The notes under the pieces are model-generated. The model saw nothing but the letters and a program-made list of their open reading frames with translations. It had not been told where the DNA came from and did not search any database. Source: Prinsepia uniflora (Eukaryota; Streptophyta; Magnoliopsida; Rosales; Rosaceae). From it: a stretch of 64,000 nucleotides of DNA. Shown here one piece after another: positions 35,201-44,426 of this stretch; the stretch's first letter is position 1, and the number at the start of each line of letters is the position of its first letter. The position numbers and the translations under genes were made by a program. The stretch spans positions 39,482,065 to 39,546,064 of the forward strand of contig CM064865.1 of NCBI GenBank assembly GCA_032719365.1. The letters are read 5' to 3'.

Positions 35201-35366
35201 ATGGCACACATAAGCATTAAATACCGAACCGAAACTATCCACGATTCATTTCCACTAACCCTCGTACTATTACCCAACGACCAGGTTGATAACGAACTGC
35301 AGCCCATAGAGACATCACACCCTTGACCAGTGCATAGCTCAAGAGCAAACTTTCTCTGATAGTACT
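32241..35366 (-). mobile_element. LARD-2 internal domain, non-coding
   Basis: Starts with the complement of a polypurine box (TTTAAAGGGAGAAGGT) next to the LTR at 32240 and ends at a decayed primer site. No gag or pol similarity on either strand over 3.1 kb. Small direct repeats such as ACCCTAGGGTTCCATTATCAC (near 34855) are present. Confidence 0.8.
35353..35366 (-). other. Decayed primer binding site (LARD-2)
   Basis: Plus-strand TCTCTGATAGTACT against the expected GCTCTGATACCA followed by a short spacer, directly before the LTR start TGACACGACCC at 35367. Position fits; the match is imperfect. Confidence 0.6.
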
Positions 35367-36669
35367 TGACACGACCCATCCCAATCCCCCCGGGATTAAC
35401 GCGAGATGTGTTATGTTCCCATCTGACACGAAGTGTCAAACAAGGGATAACCAGAAACCTCAGCCCGACGGGGCTTCTAGAGTGCGCCAAGATCCGGTGG
35501 AGGAGTGTGATGTCTCGGCCTCTACTACAGCCTGCATCCGTGATCAACCTGAAGGGTATTAAAAACAACAAAAGCTGTGAGTGGACGAAAATAAATAGTT
35601 TAATAAGAATGAATTTCATAAAAAGACATTTCTGCCCTTCACTAAAAAGCATGCATGCATACGAAAACCATTTATCAAACCATTAATTCAAATAACCATT
35701 ATTAGGGTCTCAGCCCAAATTCGGTAAATCCAAGTCATACGTGGGAACTCAGCCAAAAGCCATAGAACACAGAATTACCATTTCTGAAATCCAATTACCA
35801 TTTCATAAATCCAACAAACCATATTAACCAAATATTATATAACCAATCTTGTCACGGTTTCCAAAGCTACGCCCGTGCTACCCGGGGTCTCAAATCCCAA
35901 GTCTCCTCAGGGTCCACCCAGGTCAATGTCTGCAGATCATTGAACTTCCCTGGGGGTTATAATCCATAAATGCCTTCTTGAGAGTAAGGTACCACATGAG
36001 GGTGACTCCACTCAGTTAGTACTCTGTGACTACTCCGGGGTCCAACCAGGCCAACGACCCTCCTGAGAGGAGACAATCCATAAATAAAGGATGGTATATG
36101 AAAAACCATTTCGTAATCATTTTCAAAACCTTTCAAACCTTTCAAAGGATCCATGTCCGGTCCCCATAAACCGTCATGAAATCAGAAATCCATGTTTCCA
36201 AATTCAAATCCATTTAGGGTCTCCGAACCCGAAATCACATTTATAAACCAAAAAATGGGACTCATGCCCGATATCATAACCAATTGGGCCTCAAGCTCAA
36301 TCATGTAAACCAACTGGGCCCCCGACATGATGGCTTATTAAATCAAATAGACTCCAAGTTCGATAGTTCGTAAATCAAATGGGTCTTAAGCCCAGCTCCA
36401 TATTTCCAAATCCAAAGTCCATTTATCCAAATCCATTTAGGGTTTCCGAACCTGAAATACAATTTATAATCCATGAATGGGGCTCATGCCCGATATCATA
36501 ATCAACTGGCCCTCAAGCCCGATCATGTAAACCAACTGGGTCTCAACCTCGATGTAAGGCCCGTATCCTGGAGGGAACGGTGAACAATCCCACATTCCTG
36601 CGAGGGGGGGAATGGTCTGGGAGAGGATGGTGGTGTGCCTTAAAGGTGTAGGCACACACCTATCTAGCA

Positions 36670-36790
36670 TGAGGCCTTTTGGGAGCTCAGTGGCTTTGGG
36701 GGGGATTGGAAGCCCAAAGTTAAGCGAGTTGAGGTTGGTGCAATTCCATGATGGGTGACCCCCCCTGGGAAGTTGCACCGTGAGCTCCCG
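36670..36790 (+). ncRNA. 5S-rRNA-like segment in Cassandra LTR 1
   Basis: Contains AAAGTTAAGCGAG, GATGGGTGACC and CTGGGAAGT in the order and spacing of the internal Pol III promoter (A box, then C box) of plant 5S rRNA. Two extra C separate the halves of the C box. Cassandra elements are known for carrying such 5S sequences; whether this copy is transcribed is unknown. Exact ends are estimated. Confidence 0.75.
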
Positions 36791-36904
36791 AAAACAAAAC
36801 CTTGAGGGCGCAGTCTTGCTGTTAAGTATTGTTGTGGGCCAAAGAGGACAATATCGTGCTAGATGAGTCGGGACCTGACAGAGGAGGGTCGGGTCCTGAC
36901 AGAA

Positions 36905-36916
36905 TGGTATCAGAGC
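36905..36916 (+). other. Primer binding site in Cassandra interior 1
   Basis: TGGTATCAGAGC three bases after LTR 1. The second interior has TGGTATTAGAGC (37323-37334), the third the further decayed TTTGGATCAGAGC (about 37716). Confidence 0.9.
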
Positions 36917-37089
36917 CAGACCCCGACCGAGAAGTGTGCCAGTGAGGACGCTGGGCCCTAAGGGGGGTGGATTGTAAGACCCGTGTCCTGGAAGGAACGG
37001 TGAACAATCCCACATTCCTGCGAGGGGGGGAATGGTCTGGGAGAGGATGGTGGTGTGCCTTAATGGTGTAGGCACACACCTATCTAGCA

Positions 37090-37205
37090 TGAGGCCTTTT
37101 GGGAGCTCAGTGGCTTTGGGGGGGATTGGAAGCCCAAAGTTAAGTGAGTTGAGGCTGGTGCAATTCCATGATGGGTGACCCCCTGGGAAGTTGCATCGTG
37201 AGCTC
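37090..37205 (+). ncRNA. 5S-rRNA-like segment in Cassandra LTR 2
   Basis: AGTTAAGTGAG and GATGGGTGACCCCCTGGGAAGT. The C-box part is the best preserved of the five copies. Ends are estimated. Confidence 0.75.
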
Positions 37206-37507
37206 CCGAAAACAAAACCTTGAGGGCGCAGTCTTGCCGTTGAGTATTGCTGTGACCCAAAGAGGACAATATCGTACTAGATGAGTCCGGACCTGACAGA
37301 GGAGGGTCGGGTCCTGACAGAATGGTATTAGAGCCAGACCCCGACCAGAAAGTGTGCCAGCGAGGACGCTGGGCCCTAAGGGGGGTGGATTGTAAGACCC
37401 GTGTCCTGGAGGGAACGGTGAACAATCCCACATTCCTGCGAGGGGGGGAATGGTCTGGGAGAGGATGGTGGTGTGCCTTAAAGGTGTAGGCACACACCTA
37501 TCAAGCA

Positions 37508-37623
37508 TGAGGCCTTTTGGGAGCTCAGTGGCTTTGGGGGGGATTGAAAGCCCAAAGTTAAGCGAGTTAAGGCTGGTGCAATTCCATGATGGGTGACCCC
37601 TTGGGAAGTTCCACCGTGAGCTC
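37508..37623 (+). ncRNA. 5S-rRNA-like segment in Cassandra LTR 3
   Basis: AGTTAAGCGAG and GATGGGTGACC followed by CCTTGGGAAGT. Ends are estimated. Confidence 0.7.
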
Positions 37624-37782
37624 CCGAAAACAAAACCGTGAGGGCGAGGACCAAAGCGGACAATATGGTGCTAGATGAGTCGGGTCCTAACTGAGGAGGG
37701 TTGGGTCCTGACAATTTTGGATCAGAGCCAGACCCCGACCAAGAAGTGTGCCAGCGAGGAAGTAGGCACACACCTATCTAGC

Positions 37783-37900
37783 ACTAAGCCTTCTGGGAGC
37801 TCACTAGCTTTGGATTCCGGGGGAACTCCAAATTTAAGCAAGTGGAGGCTGGTGCAGTCCCATGATGGGTGACCCACTGGGAAGTTGCACCGTGAGCTCC
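37783..37900 (+). ncRNA. 5S-rRNA-like segment in truncated Cassandra LTR 4
   Basis: ATTTAAGCAAG and GATGGGTGACCCACTGGGAAGT; the A-box side is changed. The LTR start and the polypurine tract before it are deleted. Confidence 0.65.
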
Positions 37901-37989
37901 TAGGAACAAAACCTTGCGGGCGCAGGTGTGCCCAAAGAGGACAATATAGGGTTAGATAGAGGGTACCGCTGCGCAACTCTGATCTAAAC

Positions 37990-38105
37990 TAGGCCTTTCG
38001 GGAGCTCAAGTGGCTTTGGGGGGGATTGGAGCCCCAAAGTTAAGTGAGTTGAGGCTGGTACAATTTCATAATGGGTGACCCCCTAGGAAGTTGCACCATG
38101 AGCTC
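37990..38105 (+). ncRNA. 5S-rRNA-like segment in truncated Cassandra LTR 5
   Basis: AGTTAAGTGAG and AATGGGTGACCCCCTAGGAAGT, with two changes in the C-box half. The LTR ends GGGTCCTGACA at 38195. Confidence 0.65.
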
Positions 38106-40161
38106 CCGAAAACAAAACCGTGAGGGCGAGGCCCAAAGCGGGCAATATGGTGCTAGATGAGTCGGATCCTGACCAAGGAGGGTTGGGTCCTGACACTCGA
38201 TCATGTAAACCAACTGGGCCTCTGGCCCGAATGCCTTATTAAATCAAATGGACTTAAAGTTCAATAGTTCGTAAATCAAATGGGTCTCATGCCCCGATTC
38301 CATATTTCCAAATCCGAAATCAATCTATCAATCCACGAACCAATTGGGCCCTTGGCCCGATAATGTAACTAAAATGGAATTCAGGTCCGAGGGTTTCCAA
38401 AACAAATGGGTCTCATGCCTGAGTTTACCTTTTCAAATCCAGAAGCATTTCATCAAACCATCACCGAAACTGTAAACACGTTTAATCAGTGTAAAATCAT
38501 AAACCTCGATATACGTGCAATATGTAAATCACCTCGAAATACGTGTAATCATTTAAATCACCAGTACCGTAATCCTCATGATAGAAATCATATATATAAA
38601 ACATATAAACATTTATACATGCATCAAAGTTTAGAAATCAAGGTCCACTCACAAATCGTCCTAGATGTCGCCTCGATATGCGTGCCATAAACCTTCCCAG
38701 GCTAATCACGGTCACCGGGACTCCTAAACATGTCCAAATCATACTAGAAGTTTACTAACTACCTCATTAACCCTTCATTGAAGCCCCGTAATTTTTCTGA
38801 ATTTTTAACATACTTTAAACTTAATCATAAATTTTCGGACACCCCGAACCATATCGAAACGATGTCCGATTGACATGAAACCAGTTCAAAAATATTCGTT
38901 ACATCTAATAGATGAAAACGCATGTTGAAAACATCCCCAAAATACACCTCACTGGGCCCCCACTCGCTGCCCAAAGGCCCTGTATGTGGGCTTAACGCGC
39001 CTGCTACAGTGTCGTCTCCTACTCCGGTCGACCCGGTTCAGACCTATTCAGACCGACCTGGTCCAACCCGAATTGGTGTTCCTGGTTTTCATCCAATTTC
39101 GATTCGTTTTCGGTCCTATTTCTACCATTAGCTTCGCCAAGAAATTTCCTACTCATCTACGACTTCAAAATTCGAGATCAAGCGCTAGAAACTACCTCCC
39201 AAGTCGAAGGATAAACGAGCCACTATCCATTGTTAGGTGGCCATGATTTCGGCCACCTCCTTCCCATATTTTGATCCCAATCGATCACTGGAACCCCTAG
39301 AAACAAAATCCAATCATCAAAACCTCACAACAACCTTTGAATCCAAAACATGCCTTTTCACGATTCCCATGACCACAATCCACGACGGCCCACGAAACCA
39401 ATCCCATTCGACTCGTATGGGCTCTAGGAACACCCTAGGGTCATCTAAATCGATCAAAAAACTCCAAAACCGAAAACCAGGATTTTTGAACCCAAAACAG
39501 GGCATCCGGTCCCTTGCCTCCGAACCAGGCCACCGTGCACCGCTGTCCACCCCAGCAGCACCATCGTGCTCCTCAGTCTCCTCTCCAAATTTCATTCAGG
39601 GTTCACAAGTAAAAGATGAAGTTTGAAGGATGTGTGTGTAGTTGTGTTGTGTGTTTTTTAAAGAGAAATGAAGAAGATGATACGCAGGGAAGAAGAGAGA
39701 GAATGAGATTGAATTTTAATTAATTAATTAATTAACCAAATGGCCAATCAGATCCAAGATCCCCTTTTTAGGGAAAAAGTCACCAATGGGATGAGTGACA
39801 CTTGTCACTCATCCAAGGGCCCCACCTACAAATATTTGCCCAATTAGATTTTAGTATTATTTTAATCGAATCCCGAGATGTTAAATTCCCAATTTCGATC
39901 CCGTGACCATAAATTCTCCATCCGACGTTCACTTTCGACGTGTCACCTATCTACTGATTTGTGACATCCCGATCTACATCACAGTCATTGGTCCTTGTAC
40001 GTTTGACTCCCCGAGTCAAAAGTCAACATTTTTCCCAAGATGAGGCGTAAAATGGTCATTTTACACCGTTCGTCTAATTTCCCTCAACTAATCATCGATT
40101 ACTCTCACTAATCCTCTAGTAGTCACTAATCTAATCCCGGAATTCGGGACGGGTCGTTACA

Positions 40162-40355
40162 TTTAGAGCCTTATATACTTCTTTGTTGAGTGATTCATAT
40201 GAGTTCTTTGCTTAAATTGAAATACATTTGCCTTATAACTGGTTGCCGTAGATTTTAATGAATTATAGAGTACTAGAACTTATTCTTTGTGATTTTCAAA
40301 GCTTTTAAGTGAATAAACTCTCTTATAGGTGGGGATTGCGACGGTTCCTTACAGG
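40162..40355 (+). mobile_element. 3' end of an unidentified LTR
   Basis: AT-rich sequence unlike the other LTRs here, ending CGGTTCCTTACA about three bases before a perfect TGGTATCAGAGC primer site. The position suggests the end of a 5' LTR from another family; its start is cut off by LARD-2 at 40161. Confidence 0.5.
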
Positions 40356-40405
40356 TGGTATCAGAGCGTCCTGAGTATCATATGAGCCAACCTGCTCTGA
40401 TACCA
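40356..40405. other. Two primer sites head to head
   Basis: TGGTATCAGAGC (40356-40367, plus) and GCTCTGATACCA (40394-40405, minus) form a perfect 12-base inverted repeat with 26 bases between. The right one belongs to the Cassandra LTR fragment at 40409; the left one to the unidentified LTR. Confidence 0.85.
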
Positions 40406-40408
40406 TTA

Positions 40409-40464
40409 TGTCAGGACCCGACCCTTCTCGGTCAGGACCCTACTCATCAAGGACGATATTGTCC
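40409..40464 (-). mobile_element. Cassandra LTR, 3' end fragment (minus)
   Basis: Complement of the Cassandra LTR end (GGACAATATCG to GGTCCTGACA). The start of the same kind of LTR, same strand, lies at 44078-44153, so LARD-3 probably sits inside one Cassandra LTR. Confidence 0.8.
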
Positions 40465-40642
40465 AGTCAGGACCCGTCCTAATCCCCCCAGGATTAACAC
40501 GGGACGCACTTGATCCCGTCTAATGCGGACTGTCAGACAAGGGAAATCCGACTTTAACCCTCTCGGGGCTTCAGAGTACGCCAGGATCCGGATGAGGTAT
40601 GTGATGTCTCGGTCTCTGCTATAGCCCGCATCCGCGATCAAC

Positions 40643-41844
40643 CTGAAGGGCAGTCAAACATTAAAAGCTGTGAGTGGACAAAACATAGAATTTCTAAAAA
40701 TATTTTATAAGAGAAGACGTTTATACCCTTCACTAAAAAGCATGCATGCATTCCAAAAACCCTTTACCAAAAGATTCAATAGTGCCTTGGCCCAAAATCG
40801 TAAATGAAACCAAACATACGACCCACTGCCCAAATCCATGTAGGACTCAGCCCAAAACCAGTACATATACGATATATTATATACATTAATCATACTACCA
40901 ATCCTGTCACGGTTTCCAAAGCTACGCGCGTGCTACCTGAGGTCTCAAATCATAAGTCTCCCCAGGGTCCACCCAGGTCAATGTCCGCAGATCAATAACC
41001 CTCCGTGGGGGTTACGATCCATAAGCCTTCCTGAGAGTAAGGTACCCAACCGGGATGACTCCACTCAGTTAGTGCTCTATGAATACTCCGGGGTCCACCC
41101 AAGCCAACGACCCTCCCTGGAGCAGACAATCCATATAAAGGAAGGTATATGAATATATATATATATAACGTTTTTAAAACCTTTCAAGGGATTCTTGTTC
41201 GGTCCCCATAAACCGTCATGAATCCGAAAATCCATTTAGGGTCCCCGACCCGAAATCATAAACGTAACCCAGTTGGGCCTCAAGCCCGAGCTCATGACTC
41301 AACTGGGAATCGACCGATGCGACCACCTCTTGCTCGACCGTTCTCAATCCCGGTATGTCACCATGAACATATCAACCGACGCGACCACCTCTAGATCATG
41401 GTGCACCCATCACCGATCGATATCCTGATCCTTCAGCACTGCGAAGTCGAGCCTCGAATGGCTGCTCCACAGCGGTTCGTGCATCGTGACCTCTCCGTAA
41501 GGAACACATCCCAGTCCGGAGGCGAGCGTCGTATCGTCCGAAGCCGTGCACAAAGCACTCGCAGCGACCACGACTCAAACCCGTAGGTCACTAATAGGAC
41601 CACATGCCCGAGACAAAACTAAATGGGTCTCATTCCCGATTCCTTGTTTCTAAATCCGAAATCATTTCATTTAAACCAACATAAAAAGCACAAATGCGTA
41701 TAAGCACCGTATAAGGCCGAAACCTTGAAATACATGCAAATACGTAAACACACACAAATGCACTCATGGAATCACAAAACATGTTCATAAAAGCATATAA
41801 AACATTTATGCATGCATCAATTTAGAAAACCAAAGTCCACTCAC
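40643..41844 (-). other. Predicted LTR intron 2 (LARD-3)
   Basis: Donor GTGAGTGGAC (complement of 41835-41844), branch-like GTCCACTCAC (complement of 40670-40679) 28 nt before the acceptor CCCTTCAG at 40643. The upstream exon is 78 nt, after a TTTGGACAG acceptor at 41923. Confidence 0.45.
41300..41610. other. Unclassified GC-richer insert in LARD-3 LTR
   Basis: Replaces the usual hairpin-repeat part of the LTR. It begins with two related pieces, CGACCGATGCGACCACCTCT (about 41309) and CAACCGACGCGACCACCTCT (about 41370). Small frames occur on both strands, but none looks like a known protein. Neither end shows a clear duplication. Confidence 0.55.
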
Positions 41845-43142
41845 AGACCGTCCAAGCTACCACCTCGATACGCGTGCCATTCGGCTCTCCTGGGCTAATC
41901 ACCATCACCGGGACTCCCAAACCTGTCCAAATATTAATATAGGGTTACTAACTACTTAAATAACCCATCACTATAGCCCCGTAATTTTCTGAAATTTTTA
42001 ACTATTTTTAAAGCCGATCCTAAACCTTCAGACATAAAGAACTATATAGAAACGATGTCCGATCGACACGAAACCAGTCCCAACATGTTCGTTACATCGA
42101 ATAGATGATTTCGTGTGTTCTAAGCTTCCCCAAAATTGGCCTCAAAAGCCCCAATGAGCGGCCTAAATTTCCTGTACGTGAAGCCCATGCGCCAAGAACA
42201 GTGGCGTTTTCAACCTCGGTCAGGCCGATCCGAACCGACTGGTCGGATCTAGCACTGTACTGCCGGTCTAACTAGACCGGCGTGACCGGTCTAGGACTAT
42301 CCCCTCTTCATTTTTCGTCCATTTCTTTCCTTTTTAATTCCAATCTTCCTATTTTTATTCTAGTAACCTTCCTATGTAAAGAAAACTAAGACTTCCTATG
42401 TAAAGAAAACAAAGACTTCCATCTCTTTTCAAGGTGTGTTTTTCCCGGCCAACCCCCTCGACGTTCCACCGTCAACCACCATCCAATCTACCATCTAAAA
42501 CTTCCTACAAACTCAATAATCATCCCCCAAGCAATAGAAACCAACCCTAATGTCCCAATCGAAATATGGAAAATCAAAAGCACATATGTGGCCATGGGTT
42601 TACCTTTCCTTCGCCCTGGACGGTGGTCTTGCTGCCATCTTGCTGTCCCTTAGCTCCGCAGTATCTCTCTGTCTCTCACTTAATCTCTCAAGTCCACTCA
42701 AGCAAGAGAGGAAATGGTTTTGGGGGATTGATTTTGGGTGAGATCGGGGAAAACTCAAAGGAAATGAAATGGGTGATATGCATCAATGTGTTTGGGCTGT
42801 GCAATGGATGGGTGACACTTGTCACTAATCCATAGGGCCTGTCCTAAAAACTCGGGCCCACTTAATTCCAAAAGGCATCCATCTTGTAAAACGTGCAATA
42901 GTTCCCTCGAACTTCCGTGAACCGTAACTTCTCCGTTGAACGTATGATTTTGACGTACCGCCTGCCCATGAACTTGTATCGACCCGATCTATGTAACGGT
43001 CCTTGGCCCTCGGCCATCGGACTTCCCGTGTCAAAAGTCAACCTTTCGCCCTTGTTAGTTAATCCTCGACTAATTCACGATTAACCTCACTAATCCGTAA
43101 TTAGTCTTAATTAATCCTTTAAATTTGGGATGGGTCGTTACA

Positions 43143-44077
43143 ACCTCCCCTCCTTAAATAATTTCGTCCTCGAAATTCAAACCGACCTAATTCCATAACC
43201 AACTGTGGAATCCAATACGTCCCTCTACTCGAGAGTTCTCGTGTAACCATACACTTCCGCCATATGCCCTTACTCGTCGGTACGCACTACCACCGGAGCT
43301 TCCAAAGCTCTAACTCACCCTCGAGAACTACACATCAGCTCGTAAGTCTCACTCGAGACGAATGTCGACGTCTCGTCTGTCACTCACTCTGACAGGTCAG
43401 TTATACTAAGTTGACTTTAGATCTTTATAGTTTTACTTCCTAACACGTTCCAACCTACACCCAGCAGGTTACACCACGTACTATCACTAAGCTTATCCTC
43501 TTCAAACTGCCATCAAGTCGACTTTTCAGTATGATGGTTTTTCTTATCTGACAACCGAAGCTGATATCCTATTCAACATATGGTCCCACAATTATCTTTA
43601 TCTTCCTTGCTCCCACTGAGCGACATCTCAGCTTCTGTCACTCCGTCACCTACGTTGAAATGTTGACTCACCCTGAGTCTTGACTGTCGTACTACTCGTC
43701 CTGTCGACACCCAATCGACGTCTCACCCACCCGGGGTGCATATGGGATCCAATTACACCCTACTTGTCTCAGGAGAGAAAACACTCTGCATTGAAGGGTT
43801 CCCTTGTCACAGAGTAGTTGCTTCGCAAAGCAACTGACCTCAACTCTGAATATGGGTCAATTTTCCAATTTGATTTCCTATACCCATGTTATTTCTGTAC
43901 ACCAGCATGCACGTCAGGCACTCACGCAAGCCCATGCGGTCTCTCCGAACCACATCTGCCAAGACGCACCATTCTGAAACTCGCTTCCGCCTCATCATGA
44001 CCAAAACAGTACGGCTACACTTTCATCCGGAATGTGGGATTGTGGGACAGTACGGCTACACCATTCCGAAACTCGCA
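43143..44077 (-). mobile_element. LARD-3 internal domain, truncated
   Basis: Begins with the complement of the hairpin and polypurine box (GAATTTCGAGGACGAAATTA, then AAGGAGGGGAGGT) next to the LTR. Non-coding. It stops near 44010-44077, where duplicated ACAGTACGGCTACAC pieces (44006 and 44046) and Cassandra sequence take over. The 5' LTR is missing. Confidence 0.7.
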
Positions 44078-44153
44078 CCATTCCCCTCCCAAACCATTCC
44101 CCTCGCAGGAATGTGGGATTGTTCACCATTCCTTCCACGACATGGGTCTTACA
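44078..44153 (-). mobile_element. Cassandra LTR, 5' start fragment (minus)
   Basis: Complement begins TGTAAGACCCATGTCGTGGA and continues with GGTGAACAATCCCACATTCC, matching the Cassandra LTR start at 36553, 36973 and 37391. Together with 40409-40464 it brackets LARD-3. Confidence 0.8.
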
Positions 44154-44426
44154 TCAGAACTGGCGCGAAACGCGCTGACAGAAAGAAAGGAGCTTCGGCG
44201 CACGGGCGCCGAACAAGGGAAGCCAACTTCACCATACGCCTATCGACCACATCTGTCAGGGCAGAGGCTTGAAATGCTAGGTTGGACCGCAATTCTGGGC
44301 CTGATTTTTCTGGGCTTTTGGGCTTCGGATTTTGGGCTTTTGGGCTAACAAAATTTGGGCTTCTACAAAAGAAATAATTAAATAATTAATTAATATAATT
44401 TCACTGAATTTCGTCCATAATTTCTT
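44154..44426 (-). mobile_element. Probable part of the Athila 3' LTR (minus)
   Basis: Non-coding; contains TTTTGGGCTTTTGGGC-like repeats and GGCGCACGGGCGCC. Rejoining across the solo LTR (duplication TTCTT) gives continuous sequence with 46939-47120, which ends like an Athila LTR. The far end is not resolved. Confidence 0.5.

Larger units (their letters stand above)
36553..38195 (+). mobile_element. Cassandra-type TRIM, tandem multi-LTR array
   Basis: Flanked by the duplication CTCGA (36548-36552 and 38196-38200). Structure: LTR 1 (36553-36901), 71-bp interior with primer site and polypurine tract, LTR 2 (36973-37319), interior, LTR 3 (37391-37713), interior, then two 5'-truncated LTRs (about 37762-37985 and 37986-38195). 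Each LTR contains a 5S-rRNA-like stretch with AGTTAAGCG, GATGGGTGACC and CTGGGAAGT. No coding capacity; TRIMs depend on enzymes of other elements. The repeated minus-strand frames here are by-products of the array. Confidence 0.9.
35367..40161 (-). mobile_element. LARD-2 5' LTR (minus), opened by Cassandra array
   Basis: TGACACGACCCATCCC at 35367 to CGGGACGGGTCGTTACA at 40161. Without the Cassandra insert and one copy of its target duplication it is about 3,147 bp. Splice-like arms at 35577-35586 and 38643-38652 are complementary over ten bases, and the branch lies 29 nt from the acceptor at 35549. Confidence 0.88.
40466..43142 (-). mobile_element. LARD-3 3' LTR (minus)
   Basis: GTCAGGACCCGTCC at 40466 (first base or two lost) to GGATGGGTCGTTACA at 43142. 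Splice-like arms at 40670-40679 and 41835-41844, acceptor at 40643 and a 78-nt exon 41845-41922 as in other LTRs. It contains an unrelated-looking GC-rich stretch at about 41300-41610. Confidence 0.85.

Noticed and set aside
36464..37771. Repeated minus-strand frames of 85-208 codons sharing the same peptide
   Set aside because: The repetition follows from the tandem Cassandra LTRs; the sequence is antisense to the 5S-like part and is not coding.
37990..38105. True nuclear 5S rRNA gene
   Set aside because: Only box-like parts match 5S; the segment lies within Cassandra LTRs with primer sites and LTR ends, so it is the TRIM's 5S-like sequence.
41396..41586. Overlapping 60-codon frames on both strands
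   Set aside because: Short, overlapping and without recognisable domains; kept only as an unclassified insert.
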